From Capnocytophaga catalasegens (GTDB lineage: Bacteria > Bacteroidota > Bacteroidia > Flavobacteriales > Flavobacteriaceae): a stretch of 64,000 nt of DNA. Shown piece after piece: positions 18,362-27,045 of this stretch. The position numbers and the translations under genes are program-made. The stretch is taken from positions 1 through 64,000 of the forward strand of contig NZ_BPMA01000002.1 in the NCBI RefSeq assembly GCF_026005215.1. Reading direction: 5' to 3'. Below the pieces are notes generated by a model. It did no database searches, was not told the DNA's origin, and saw only the letters and a program-made list of their open reading frames with translations. Numbering within the stretch: position 1 is the first letter of the stretch; the number at the start of each line of letters is the position of its first letter.

Positions 18362-19627
18362 TTATTTATCAACGCTCATCTCCATTTGATTCAGTTGGAA
18401 AATTTGTTGTACAAAAACTAAACTTTCTTCAACCGATGCACTTTCTTTGAGATAATTCATAAACTGCGTTGTTATTTTTTGAATAATTCGATTACTGAGT
18501 ATTTCGGCTTGTTCTTCATTAAAATCAATAATTTTTTTACGTTGAAAATCAATTTCAGCGTTTTTCATTATTTCAAGTTTTGTTTTAAGCGCTTTGATGG
18601 TTGGAACAAATTTTCGACTTTCTACCCATTCAAAAAACTCTTTTTTCACCTCTTTTATAATTTGCTGTGCTTGTGGAATATATAATTTTCGCTGTTCCAG
18701 TGTATCATCAGTTATTTGTGAGAGATAATCCATATGTATAAGTGTAATTCCCTGATGTTCAATTACGTTATCATTTACATTTTTAGGAATTGAAAGATCT
18801 AAAATAACCATTTGTTTTCCTTGCGGAATTATTTGTTTGTCTATTGTGGGATTTTCTGCTCCAGTAGCTACTATCAGAATATCACTTTGTTTTATTTCAT
18901 CTGACAAATCCTGATAATTTTTAACAATAAGATTAAACTTTCCTGCTATTTCATCTGCTTTATCTTTGGTTCTGTTAATAAGTGTAATATGCTTATTATC
19001 AATATGTTTCACTAAATTTTCGCACGTATTACGCCCTATTTTCCCTACCCCAAACAGCAAAATATTTTTCTGAGAAATATTTTTTACATTTTTTAGCAAG
19101 TATTGTACTGCAGCAAATGAGACAGAAGTAGCTCCTGACGAAAGTTCTGTTTCTGTTTTCACTCGCTTACTTGCCTGAATTACAGCATTCTGTAATCGTT
19201 CCATAAAGGCATTGATAAGATTGTATTTTTTAGAGAGTGCAAAACTCTTTTTGAATTGACTAATAATTTCAAAATCGCCCAGTATTTGACTATCTAAGCC
19301 TGTTCCTACATTGAAAATATGGTCAAAAGCGTCTTTATTTTTATACACATAACCTACTTTTTGAAAATCATCAATACTAGCTTTGGAATGCATACATAGC
19401 TTCTGAATAAGCTGAAAAGGATGTTGCGCAAAGCCATACAATTCCGTACGATTACAAGTCGAAATGACCATAAGAGCGTCCATCCCTTCACATTGAGCAT
19501 CTGCCAGCAAAGCTTCTTGATGTTGGCTATCCAAACTAAAAGCCCCACGTATATTAGCATCTGCTTTCTTATAACTGATTCCTATTACATAGAAGTGGCT
19601 GTATTTTGAAATGTTATATTGCTGCAT
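18362..19627 (-). CDS. hemA: Glutamyl-tRNA reductase
   Basis: HemA reduces glutamyl-tRNA to glutamate-1-semialdehyde with NADPH, the first committed step of C5-pathway tetrapyrrole synthesis. HemL, which uses that product, is encoded about 7 kb away. The protein (421 residues) has the catalytic STCNRTELYG motif with Cys58, the SGATSVSFAAVQYL segment, the NADPH-binding GVGKIGRNTCENL and a helical C-terminal dimerisation domain. The ATG at 19627 is preferred, since a frame open from 19672 would begin upstream of the -7 box at 19650-19657. It is transcribed away from an AraC-type regulator gene 196 bp off. Confidence 0.94.
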   Translation of the reverse strand: MQQYNISKYSHFYVIGISYKKADANIRGAFSLDSQHQEALLADAQCEGMDALMVISTCNRTELYGFAQHPFQLIQKLCMHSKASIDDFQKVGYVYKNKDAFDHIFNVGTGLDSQILGDFEIISQFKKSFALSKKYNLINAFMERLQNAVIQASKRVKTETELSSGATSVSFAAVQYLLKNVKNISQKNILLFGVGKIGRNTCENLVKHIDNKHITLINRTKDKADEIAGKFNLIVKNYQDLSDEIKQSDILIVATGAENPTIDKQIIPQGKQMVILDLSIPKNVNDNVIEHQGITLIHMDYLSQITDDTLEQRKLYIPQAQQIIKEVKKEFFEWVESRKFVPTIKALKTKLEIMKNAEIDFQRKKIIDFNEEQAEILSNRIIQKITTQFMNYLKESASVEESLVFVQQIFQLNQMEMSVDK

Positions 19628-19649
19628 AAGTATTTTAAGTATCGTTTTG

Positions 19650-19722
19650 CAAAAATAAGACGTTATTATCAAAAAAAATAACGCTCAAAGTTCTTTTTTT
19701 ATCCCTAAAAGTTCTATCTTTG
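19650..19722. promoter_or_regulatory. Divergent hemA / AraC promoter region
   Basis: A minus-strand -7 box TATTTTTG (19650-19657) serves hemA and a plus-strand TATCTTTG (19715-19722) serves the AraC gene. Only 57 bp separate the two boxes, so one bound regulator could influence both. Confidence 0.55.
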
Positions 19723-19822
19723 CATCGTAAAAAATTAAATACTGAAAATCAATAATTTACAAGTTTTTAAATTTTCTACACTTGTGAAATATGGAATAAA
19801 TCTAAATAAATACATCATAAAA

Positions 19823-20710
19823 ATGAAAACTAAAATTTTAAAAAATATCGCAGAAAGTACCCGCACACTCCATCAAGTAGATAACGAAATCTTCGTTCTC
19901 TTCAATTTAAACAATGATACTGATTATAAAGAAGTTACGCATACTATTCAGCAAAATTTTATTCAATTTCATTTCTGTATAAAAGGACAAGGACAATTTT
20001 TATTCAACCAAGGAACGTATGGACTTATGATGCCTGCGTTACAAATGCTACTTTTGTACAATCCACAGCGAGAACTTCCTGTACATCTGAAATTAAATCC
20101 TAAATCAATTGTAATATCTATTTTTATTTCGATACAAAAATTCCATTCTTTGTTTTCGACAGAATCTGACTTAATAGATTTCTTACAAGTCGAAAATAAA
20201 GACAAAAAATACTACTCAGAAGGCAATATTTCTTCGCAAATGGCAACTATTTTACATCAAATGTATCAGTCGAACGTACATTCGAGCGTATATTCGCTTT
20301 ATCTAAAAGGCAAAATTTACGAATTATTAAGCATATACTTCAACAAAAACACAGATGTTGAGCAATGTCCTTTCCTTTCAGATGAAGATAATATGGTTAA
20401 AATACGCAAAGCCAAAGAAATCATCATTCAACAGATGCTCACTCCCCCATCTTTGCAAGAACTTGCCAATGAAGTAGGCATAACTCTCAAAAAACTCAAA
20501 TCGGGTTTCAAACAAGTGTATGGTGAGTCGGTATATAACTTCTTGTTCGATTACAAAATGGAAATGGCTCGCAAGTTATTGGAAGGTGGGCAGTATAACA
20601 TCAATGAGCTTAGTTTGAAGCTCGGATACAGCACACCGAGTCATTTTATTTCTGCATTCAAGAAGAAATTTGGCACAACTCCCAAAAGGTATCTTTTGGT
20701 GAAAGAATAA
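19823..20710 (+). CDS. AraC family transcriptional regulator
   Basis: A 295-residue DNA-binding regulator. The C-terminal third (about 195-293) holds the two helix-turn-helix motifs of AraC/XylS proteins: SLQELANEVGITLKKLKSGF and NINELSLKLGYSTPSHFISAF, followed by FGTTPKRYL. The N-terminal part is a sensor domain without a recognisable ligand motif. I take the ATG at 19823 because it is closest to the conserved start. The -7 box is about 100 bp upstream, so the leader is long. Its divergent placement beside hemA suggests control of tetrapyrrole genes or of itself (inference). Iron or haem could be the signal, but nothing in the sequence proves that. Confidence 0.85.
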   Translation: MKTKILKNIAESTRTLHQVDNEIFVLFNLNNDTDYKEVTHTIQQNFIQFHFCIKGQGQFLFNQGTYGLMMPALQMLLLYNPQRELPVHLKLNPKSIVISIFISIQKFHSLFSTESDLIDFLQVENKDKKYYSEGNISSQMATILHQMYQSNVHSSVYSLYLKGKIYELLSIYFNKNTDVEQCPFLSDEDNMVKIRKAKEIIIQQMLTPPSLQELANEVGITLKKLKSGFKQVYGESVYNFLFDYKMEMARKLLEGGQYNINELSLKLGYSTPSHFISAFKKKFGTTPKRYLLVKE

Positions 20711-20755
20711 TCTTTCTTCAAAAACGAATTTTTAACAAAGAAATTAGAAAATGTA

Positions 20756-20788
20756 TTTGGTAGAATTGAATATTATTTTCTATTTTTG
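20756..20788 (+). promoter_or_regulatory. lspA promoter
   Basis: TTTG (20756-20759), 21 bp, TATTTTTG (20781-20788), 17 bp before the ATG at 20806. Confidence 0.5.
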
Positions 20789-20805
20789 CACTTTATTTTT
20801 CAGTT

Positions 20806-21402
20806 ATGAAATTCAAACACGCAATACTTATCATATTTTTGGTACTTCTGGCTGACCAAGCCTCTAAGATTTATATAAAAACGCACTTTGCAGAGTACGA
20901 CGATATTGAGGTTTTCAGTTGGTTCAAGATTTTTTTCATTGAGAATGAAGGAGCCGCTTGGGGAGTGAAAATTCCGGGAGAATATGGCAAATTGATACTA
21001 ACATTGTTCAGAATTATAGCTGTTTTCGGTATCGGTTATTGGCTTTGGGACGCCGTTAAGAAACAAAGTTCGCGTATTTTAATCGTTTCTATCGCTCTTA
21101 TTTTCGCTGGAGCATTAGGCAATATTATTGATTCGGTTTTCTACGGAGTTATTTTCGACCATAGCACAGGTAAGGTCGCTACGCTTTTCAGTCAAGAGCC
21201 TTATGGAACGCTTTTTCACGGCAAGGTGGTCGATATGCTGTATTTTCCGTTGATTGATACCAAGCTTCCGGAGTGGTTACCCATTTGGGGAGGCAAACGA
21301 TTTACTTTTTTCGACCCTGTTTTCAATATAGCCGATAGTGCCATCAGTATAGCTGTTGGTTTGCTTATTGTTTTCAACAAAAGAGCCTTTGGTACGAAGT
21401 AA
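20806..21402 (+). CDS. lspA: Lipoprotein signal peptidase (signal peptidase II)
   Basis: LspA is the inner-membrane aspartic protease that removes signal peptides from prolipoproteins. The protein is 198 residues, longer than the E. coli form (164), because of the loop insertion common in Bacteroidota. It has four membrane helices, the DQASKIYIK segment near residue 17, NEGAAWG, and the catalytic aspartates Asp109 (in IIDSVF) and Asp177 (in NIADSAIS). Its 3' end faces rsmG, 37 bp away. Confidence 0.94.
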   Translation: MKFKHAILIIFLVLLADQASKIYIKTHFAEYDDIEVFSWFKIFFIENEGAAWGVKIPGEYGKLILTLFRIIAVFGIGYWLWDAVKKQSSRILIVSIALIFAGALGNIIDSVFYGVIFDHSTGKVATLFSQEPYGTLFHGKVVDMLYFPLIDTKLPEWLPIWGGKRFTFFDPVFNIADSAISIAVGLLIVFNKRAFGTK

Positions 21403-21439
21403 TACCTCTATTTTTTTGAAAATAAAGCCTCAGTCCTTA

Positions 21440-22060
21440 TTATGGTTGAGGTAGATAAACTACTTTTTTGGTCTGGAAGAAATCTTGCTCAAAGTAATCA
21501 GAAAGATTGTATAACTGAGCACTTGCAAAAGGTGAAAGTTCTTCTGTAAGGTCGCCTCCTTTGAGATATAATATTCCATTTTTTCGATTATGAAGCGATT
21601 GAGGTTTGAATTTCCCTTGTACCCAGCGAACAAACTCGGGCATTTGCGTAACTGCTCGGCTTACAACGAAATCGAACTGTTCCGTAACAGATTCTGCCCG
21701 ACGATGCTCAGCTCGGACGTTCTTCAATGCTAATGATGCAGCAATTTCTTGAACTACTTTTATCTTTTTTCCAATAGAATCGACCAAGAGAAATTGCGTT
21801 TCCGGAAAAAAAATAGCTAATGGAATGCCGGGAAAGCCTCCGCCCGTCCCGATATCCATCACGTGTGTATGAGGCAGAAAGGTTTGCACTTTGACAATTC
21901 CCAAGGCGTGTAACAAGTGTCTTACGACAATCTCTTGTATGTCTTTGCGCGAAATTACATTGATTTTGGCATTCCATTGTTTGTACAATTCCACCGATTT
22001 ATCAAATTGTGCCACTTGCTTGGCGGTTAATTCCGGAAAGTATTTTAAAAGTTCTTCCAT
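21440..22060 (-). CDS. rsmG: 16S rRNA (guanine-527-N7)-methyltransferase
   Basis: RsmG (GidB) methylates G527 of 16S rRNA using S-adenosylmethionine. About 206 residues. Helical N-terminus (FPELTAKQVAQFDKSVELYKQWNAKINVISRKD), SAM-binding DIGTGGGFPGIPLAI, the conserved VDSIGKKIKVV acidic strand and SRAVTQMPEFVRW are all present. Two in-frame ATGs (22069 and 22060) are possible. A minus-strand -7 box (TATTTTTG, 22079-22086) puts the transcript start close to 22073, so the inner ATG gives a more normal leader, but the choice is uncertain by three residues. Confidence 0.93.
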   Translation of the reverse strand: MEELLKYFPELTAKQVAQFDKSVELYKQWNAKINVISRKDIQEIVVRHLLHALGIVKVQTFLPHTHVMDIGTGGGFPGIPLAIFFPETQFLLVDSIGKKIKVVQEIAASLALKNVRAEHRRAESVTEQFDFVVSRAVTQMPEFVRWVQGKFKPQSLHNRKNGILYLKGGDLTEELSPFASAQLYNLSDYFEQDFFQTKKVVYLPQP

Positions 22061-22160
22061 AGTTTGCATATTAGGCTACAAAAATAAAACAAATCCTTCA
22101 TATTTGTTATATTTTCCAAAAATTTCTTTATTATTTTATCAAATAAAACAATATATGTTC

Positions 22161-22168
22161 TATATTTG
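22161..22168 (+). promoter_or_regulatory. -7 box of the aminotransferase gene
   Basis: TATATTTG 22 bp before the ATG at 22190. It rules out an in-frame ATG at 22166. No clear TTTG at the -33 position. Confidence 0.5.
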
Positions 22169-22189
22169 TCTTTTCTAAACTTTATTATA

Positions 22190-23377
22190 ATGAATACACT
22201 TTTATCGGATAGAGTAAATCGCATTACACTTTCGGCAACGCTTGCTATGGCAGCCAAAACACGCGAATTAAAAGCGCAAGGCAAAGATATTATTAACCTA
22301 AGCTTAGGAGAACCTGATTTTGACGTCCCCGATTTCATCAAAAAAGCTGCTATCAAAGCCATTGAAGAGAATTATAGTAAATACTCTCCTATTGATGGTT
22401 TTGCTGACCTTAAAGATGCTATTTGCCAAAAGTTCGAGCGCGATAATCACCTCACATATACTCCTTCTCAGATTGTAGTTTCGACAGGTGCTAAGCAGTC
22501 ATTGGCAAATGCCGCTTTGGTACTGCTCAATAAGGGTGATGAGGTCATTTTGCCAGCACCTTATTGGGTTAGCTATTCAGATATTACTAAAATTGCCAAT
22601 GGCATTCCCATTGAGGTAAAAACATCTATCAAGAACGACTTTAAGATAACTCCCGAGCAATTGGAAGCAGCAATTACACCACAGACAAAACTTTTGTTTC
22701 TTTGCTCGCCTAACAATCCGAGTGGTTCAATTTATACCCGTTCCGAATTAGAAGCTTTGGCAACAATTCTTCGCAAATACCCAAATATTTTTATTATTTC
22801 TGACGAAATATACGAATATATCAATTTCATAGGCGAACATACCAGCATAGCCGAAATAGATGGAATGTACGAACGAACTATTACCATCAATGGCGTCTCC
22901 AAAGCCTTTGCCATGACTGGTTGGCGTATCGGATATATGGGAGCTGCCCAGTGGATTGCTCGTGCATGCAGCAAATTGCAAGGTCAAATAACCAGTGGAG
23001 CTAATACAATTGCCCAACGAGCGACTATGGCTGCCTTACAAGCGCCCAAAAGTGCTACACAATATATGATTGACCAGTTTCGTAATCGTCGAGACTTAGT
23101 ATTAGAGCTTCTTCGCCAAATAGATGGCTTTCAAGTAAATGAACCACAAGGAGCTTTCTATGTTTTTCCTGATATTTCTTCTTTTTTTGGGAAAATATTA
23201 CGAGGTAAAAAGATAGATACTGCCAATGATTTCTCTATGTTTTTACTTGAAGAGGCTGGTGTAGCTACTGTTACGGGAGAAGCCTTTGGAGATAATCAAT
23301 GTATCCGACTTTCATATGCTACAAGCGAACAAGAGCTTCGTGAAGCTATCAAACGAATAAAAAATGTACTCCAATAA
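22190..23377 (+). CDS. aspC: Aspartate aminotransferase, class I/II PLP-dependent
   Basis: A fold-type I PLP enzyme of 395 residues, the bacterial Ib type of aspartate aminotransferase. It exchanges amino groups between aspartate and 2-oxoglutarate in the cytosol. Visible features are LSLGEPDFDVPDFIKKAA near residue 40, STGAKQSLANA, the PYWVSYSD substrate segment, CSPNNPSGSIY, ISDEIYEYI and the Schiff-base lysine Lys238 in NGVSKAFAMTGWRIGY. Related enzymes can act on other amino or keto acids, so substrate preference is not certain. A convergent terminator lies downstream. Confidence 0.9.
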   Translation: MNTLLSDRVNRITLSATLAMAAKTRELKAQGKDIINLSLGEPDFDVPDFIKKAAIKAIEENYSKYSPIDGFADLKDAICQKFERDNHLTYTPSQIVVSTGAKQSLANAALVLLNKGDEVILPAPYWVSYSDITKIANGIPIEVKTSIKNDFKITPEQLEAAITPQTKLLFLCSPNNPSGSIYTRSELEALATILRKYPNIFIISDEIYEYINFIGEHTSIAEIDGMYERTITINGVSKAFAMTGWRIGYMGAAQWIARACSKLQGQITSGANTIAQRATMAALQAPKSATQYMIDQFRNRRDLVLELLRQIDGFQVNEPQGAFYVFPDISSFFGKILRGKKIDTANDFSMFLLEEAGVATVTGEAFGDNQCIRLSYATSEQELREAIKRIKNVLQ

Positions 23378-23435
23378 ATCTTTATTTCAGCATATACGTT
23401 GCCAAATATCCTTCATTTTATTATACATACCAATG

Positions 23436-23472
23436 AAAAGAGCAGTTATTCCTATTAAAACACTGCTCTTTT
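23436..23472. terminator. Bidirectional intrinsic terminator
   Basis: AAAAGAGCAGT (23436-23446) and ACTGCTCTTTT (23462-23472) form a perfect 11-bp stem. It separates the convergent aminotransferase gene and the minus-strand gene that follows. Confidence 0.85.
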
Positions 23473-23490
23473 CTATTAGTAATAGAAAAT

Positions 23491-24189
23491 TTAATTTCTT
23501 TTTGTAACAATTCCCAATGCTTCAAGGTCTTGTGCCTGAGAGAGTGCTACTTTGGCATATGCCACAAAGTCTATGTACTGCTTGTGAAGCTCATTGAAGT
23601 ATTTGTCACGGATTTCTGTCGATTTTTGAGCTTGAGCGGTCTCTTTCTTTTGAGTTTCTTTCAGAAAGATAATTTCTGAGAGCTTATCTTGAACCATTTT
23701 TAAGTCTTCTTCTTTAATACTAATTGTTTGGAGTTTAGACATAAATATCGGGTTTTTAAGCAATTGTGAATAGAAGTTCCCTACTTGCACTAACCAATCA
23801 CTATATGCCATTTTTCTTTTCCCAGAGAAGTCCAATGAAGAAGCTGCTAACTTATCACCTTTGAAAAGGATTTTACAGAAAGCTAAGTGTTTGCTATACA
23901 ATTCGTTAATTTCTGCAAATTTTTGGTCAAATTTGCTTGTTGCAGCGTATTGTTTCGCATATTCAGTCTTTTGAACTTGATGTAACTCTTCCAAACGAAC
24001 AACTTTTGCATAAAGTTCATCAAGAGCTTCAAGCGTATAACCTAGTGGTTTTACTTGCTCTTGTATGTTTGGTAATTTTCCATTAGAAAATGCTAAACGC
24101 ATTTTTTGAATCCACTCCTCAACTGATATGTGTTGATTTTTTTTCTTTGGAGATTGATTCTTCTCATTCTGAATTTGATTTTCGCTCAT
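23491..24189 (-). CDS. Uncharacterised helical protein with GIxxKR tail
   Basis: I cannot assign a function. The 232-residue product is soluble, rich in Lys, Glu, Gln and Ala, and predicted almost wholly helical. The N-terminus (to about residue 30) is polar and Lys/Gln-rich. A middle part includes LYAKVVRLEELHQVQKTEYAKQ and KHLAFCKILFKGDKLAASSL, and a long C-terminal helix covers EIRDKYFNELHKQYIDFVAYAKVAL. It ends LEALGIVTKRN. The 106-residue protein at 62921-63241 ends FGINDKR, so the two share a GIxxKR tail and helical make-up though they are not otherwise alike. No signal peptide or membrane segment. The gene stands alone, with a 770-bp AT-rich gap holding a 21-bp tandem array upstream of it. 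Confidence 0.75.
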   Translation of the reverse strand: MSENQIQNEKNQSPKKKNQHISVEEWIQKMRLAFSNGKLPNIQEQVKPLGYTLEALDELYAKVVRLEELHQVQKTEYAKQYAATSKFDQKFAEINELYSKHLAFCKILFKGDKLAASSLDFSGKRKMAYSDWLVQVGNFYSQLLKNPIFMSKLQTISIKEEDLKMVQDKLSEIIFLKETQKKETAQAQKSTEIRDKYFNELHKQYIDFVAYAKVALSQAQDLEALGIVTKRN

Positions 24190-24309
24190 ATTATTATCTA
24201 TTTATATGTTATAAATTATTTTTTACTTATTTTTTATTATAATTCCTATATAAAAAACTTATAAACTACTATTTTTTTCATTTTTATTTTCTCATAAATT
24301 GATTTTTAC

Positions 24310-24435
24310 CAGTCAGAATTCATTTCTACATAGTAAATATTTATTTATAATTGGTCAATATTTATTTCTAATCAGTCAGAATTCATTTCTTTATGGTAAT
24401 CATTCATTTATATATGGTAAAAATTTATTTCTATA
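24310..24435. repeat. 21-bp tandem repeat array, six units
   Basis: Six head-to-tail units start at 24310, 24331, 24352, 24373, 24394 and 24415, exactly 21 bp apart. The first and fourth are nearly identical (core GTCAGAATTCATTTCT). The others keep the pattern GGTAA/GGTCA, then nnATTTATTTCT. The phase continues weakly at 24436 and clearly at 24478 (TGGTAAAAATAAAT). An isolated copy lies at 24750-24770 (GGTAATAATTCATTTCTTTA). No unique spacers, so this is not a CRISPR. Confidence 0.85.
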
Positions 24436-24920
24436 CAATATGAATCAATATCTTTTTATTTAAAAAAAAAATAGTATTGGTAAAAATAAATAACTTAGTT
24501 ATATTTTTCAAAATAAATACAGCAAATTATGTGCCACAAATAGTTAAAATAAAATTATTTTAAAGAAAATTAAAATATGTTTTTTATTTTTCAAAAAATA
24601 AGTAAGAAAATAATAATTATATCGTGTATTTATTCATTTTAAATTTATCATTTTCAATTCTCCAATGAGAAAAATAATAAACTATTTGCACTTCCTTTTA
24701 ATAATATGCTCCATATAGCATAAATTTAGTATCAAAATAATTATATAAAAGGTAATAATTCATTTCTTTACTATACATATTCGTAACCAAATAGCTTTTA
24801 AAAGTATAAACCCATGTAAGAGTTTGTTCATTAGTAACTAAATTATACTTTATAAAACGTTTTAGTTCAGAAATGTATATTTTTTTCCATCTGTCATAGA
24901 TTATGAATAAAAAAATGTTG

Positions 24921-24928
24921 TAGCTTTG
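24921..24928 (+). promoter_or_regulatory. -7 box of nagB
   Basis: TAGCTTTG, 34 bp before the ATG at 24963. No convincing TTTG at -33. Confidence 0.4.
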
Positions 24929-24962
24929 AAACAAATTTCATTATCTAACAAAATTCTTAAAA

Positions 24963-26906
24963 ATGAGTAAGTTATATTCCAAAAATGACCAACGTATTAA
25001 GCATCAACCTGCGGGACAACAAGAAGAAATGCGTTATGAGAAAATCCACAACGTAGTCTTTGACGATGCACAAGCAGCTTCACTGGCAGTAGCTCACGAA
25101 ATTGCTGACCTTATTACTTTGAAACAATCGGAAGGGTTACCTTGCGTGTTAGGATTAGCCACAGGGTCTTCCCCTATCAAAGTATATAAAGAATTGGTGC
25201 GCCTACACAAAGAAGAAGGATTAAGTTTCAAAAATGTTATTACATTTAACTTAGACGAATACTATCCGATGTCAAAGCAAGACCCACAAAGTTACTGGCA
25301 CTTTATGCACAAACATCTGTTCGACCATATTGACATCAATCCTGCCAATATTCATATTCCCAACGGGGAAATTCCTAAAGAACAAGTTCGTGAATATTGC
25401 AATCAATACGAAGATAAAATACAAAAAGCAGGCGGTATTGACTTTCAACTCTTAGGGATAGGAAGAACCGGACACATTGGGTTCAATGAACCAGGCTCTA
25501 ATATCAATTCTGCTACACGTATGGTAACTCTTAACAAAGTTACAAAAACTGATGCCGCAGAAACCTTCGGCGGATACAAAAATGTACCACAGAAAGCCAT
25601 CACTATGGGAGTAGGAACGGTATTATCTGCTCGACGTATCGTATTATTAGCTTGGGGAATTAACAAAGCGGAAATTATCGAAAAAACTATCGAAGGAGAT
25701 ATCTCAACACATATCCCAGCTACTTTCTTACAAGAACACAACAATACTACATTTGTCATCGACCAAACTGCCGCAAGTAACCTTACTCGATTCAAAACTC
25801 CTTGGCTTGTAAGTGATTATGATTTTAAGAAAAACTATGACGAAATTACTCGTGCCGTAGTTTGGCTTTGCGACCGATTAAAAAAACCAATTTTAGGACT
25901 TCGTGAAGAAGATTACTTAGAAAATGGATTAGGCAATTTATTGGTTGAAAAATCAGCTTATGATATGAATATCAAGATTTTCAATCGTATTCAGCGTACT
26001 ATTACAGGTTGGCCAGGAGGCAAACCCAACGCCGATGACCAATATCGACCTGAAAGAGAACTTCCTCATAAAAAACGTGTTATTATATTTAGTCCACACC
26101 CCGACGATGATGTTATTTCGATGGGAGGTACGTTCGATAGATTGGTAGAACAAGGACACGAAGTACATATTGCATATCAAACCTCAGGAAGTACCGCCGT
26201 GGCAGATACTGAAGCCCTTCGTTTTGTAGAAGTTGCACACGATATGCTTTTGGGAAAAACTGATGTTTCTCACTTGGAAGAAGTCATCAAAATACTTCGT
26301 AACAAAAAAGCTGGCGATAAAGAAACTCTTGATGTTTGGAAACTCAAAGGAAATATTCGTCGCCACGAATGTTATGGCGCTACTCGTTATTATAACGTTC
26401 CTGATGAGAATTTACACTTTTTGAATCTTCCTTTCTACGAAACACAAGCCGTTGAAAAACAACCTATTGGCGAGGCAGATATTAAAATTATTGAAGAGCT
26501 TATCCGTAGAGTGAAACCACATCAAATATATGCTGCAGGCGACTTAGCAGATCCACACGGCACACACAAAGTGGCATTAGACGGAATTTTTGCCGCTTTG
26601 GAACGCCTCAAACACGAAGAATATATGAAAGATTGTTGGGTATGGCTCTATCGAGGAGCTTGGCACGAATGGGATATTCACGAAATGGAGATGGTCGTAC
26701 CAATGACCCGAGACCAAGTACTTCGCAAACGTCAAGCGATTTTTTTCCATCAATCACAAAAAGATGGAGCTATGTATATGGGAAGTGATATGCGCGAATT
26801 CTGGCAACGTGCAGAAGAACGTAATGCTGACACAGCTAAACGTTTCCGCGAATTAGGTTTTGCTCAATACGAAGCAATGGAAGCTTTCCGAAGATATTTT
26901 TTCTAG
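24963..26906 (+). CDS. nagB: Glucosamine-6-phosphate deaminase fused to PIG-L/LmbE-type deacetylase domain
   Basis: The 647-residue protein has two parts. Residues about 25-315 are NagB, which turns glucosamine-6-phosphate into fructose-6-phosphate and ammonia: LATGSSPIKVYKEL, NLDEYYP with Asp98, and GRTGHIGFNEPGS with His171. Residues about 370-640 are a PIG-L/LmbE-family domain with the metal-binding SPHPDDD (His379, Asp381, Asp382) and the later DLADPHGTH motif (about 527-535). Members of that family deacetylate N-acetylglucosamine compounds. The fusion thus joins a likely deacetylase to the deaminase, a layout common in Bacteroidota. Whether the second domain acts on GlcNAc-6-P is inference. 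A terminator closes the gene. A GH20 hexosaminidase, which would release GlcNAc, lies 1.8 kb downstream. Confidence 0.92.
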   Translation: MSKLYSKNDQRIKHQPAGQQEEMRYEKIHNVVFDDAQAASLAVAHEIADLITLKQSEGLPCVLGLATGSSPIKVYKELVRLHKEEGLSFKNVITFNLDEYYPMSKQDPQSYWHFMHKHLFDHIDINPANIHIPNGEIPKEQVREYCNQYEDKIQKAGGIDFQLLGIGRTGHIGFNEPGSNINSATRMVTLNKVTKTDAAETFGGYKNVPQKAITMGVGTVLSARRIVLLAWGINKAEIIEKTIEGDISTHIPATFLQEHNNTTFVIDQTAASNLTRFKTPWLVSDYDFKKNYDEITRAVVWLCDRLKKPILGLREEDYLENGLGNLLVEKSAYDMNIKIFNRIQRTITGWPGGKPNADDQYRPERELPHKKRVIIFSPHPDDDVISMGGTFDRLVEQGHEVHIAYQTSGSTAVADTEALRFVEVAHDMLLGKTDVSHLEEVIKILRNKKAGDKETLDVWKLKGNIRRHECYGATRYYNVPDENLHFLNLPFYETQAVEKQPIGEADIKIIEELIRRVKPHQIYAAGDLADPHGTHKVALDGIFAALERLKHEEYMKDCWVWLYRGAWHEWDIHEMEMVVPMTRDQVLRKRQAIFFHQSQKDGAMYMGSDMREFWQRAEERNADTAKRFRELGFAQYEAMEAFRRYFF

Positions 26907-26929
26907 TAATTTAAATTTTTTAGTGCCTT

Positions 26930-26963
26930 AATACTCTCTGTTAAAAATTTGACAGGGAGTATT
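26930..26963 (+). terminator. Intrinsic terminator of nagB
   Basis: AATACTCTCTGT (26930-26941) pairs with ACAGGGAGTATT (26952-26963) over 12 bp with one G-T pair, followed by a T-run. Confidence 0.85.
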
Positions 26964-27002
26964 TTTTCATATAAAAAATTTCATAAATTCATAGAAACTC
27001 TT

Positions 27003-27010
27003 TACATTTG
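27003..27010 (+). promoter_or_regulatory. -7 box of hemL
   Basis: TACATTTG, 35 bp before the hemL ATG, just after the nagB terminator. Confidence 0.45.
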
Positions 27011-27045
27011 TAATTTCATTTAAAAAATCTAACAAAAAAACAATA

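Larger units (their letters stand above)
24190..24962. other. Long AT-rich intergenic region upstream of nagB
   Basis: Contains a 21-bp-period array (24310-24435 plus degenerate units), a stray unit at 24750-24770, a run of ten A (24462-24471) and the nagB -7 box. I see no believable gene; the frame at 24698-24934 (minus) owes part of its sequence to the stray repeat unit. Confidence 0.6.

Noticed and set aside
21403-21453. Hairpin between lspA and rsmG (TACCTC / GAGGTA)
   Set aside because: Six-base arms 39 nt apart, overlapping the rsmG stop; not convincing as a terminator.
24310-24435. CRISPR array
   Set aside because: Units run head to tail with no unique spacers and no cas genes nearby.
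24698-24934. 78-residue open frame on the minus strand upstream of nagB
   Set aside because: Part of its sequence is the stray 21-bp repeat unit; no recognisable fold.
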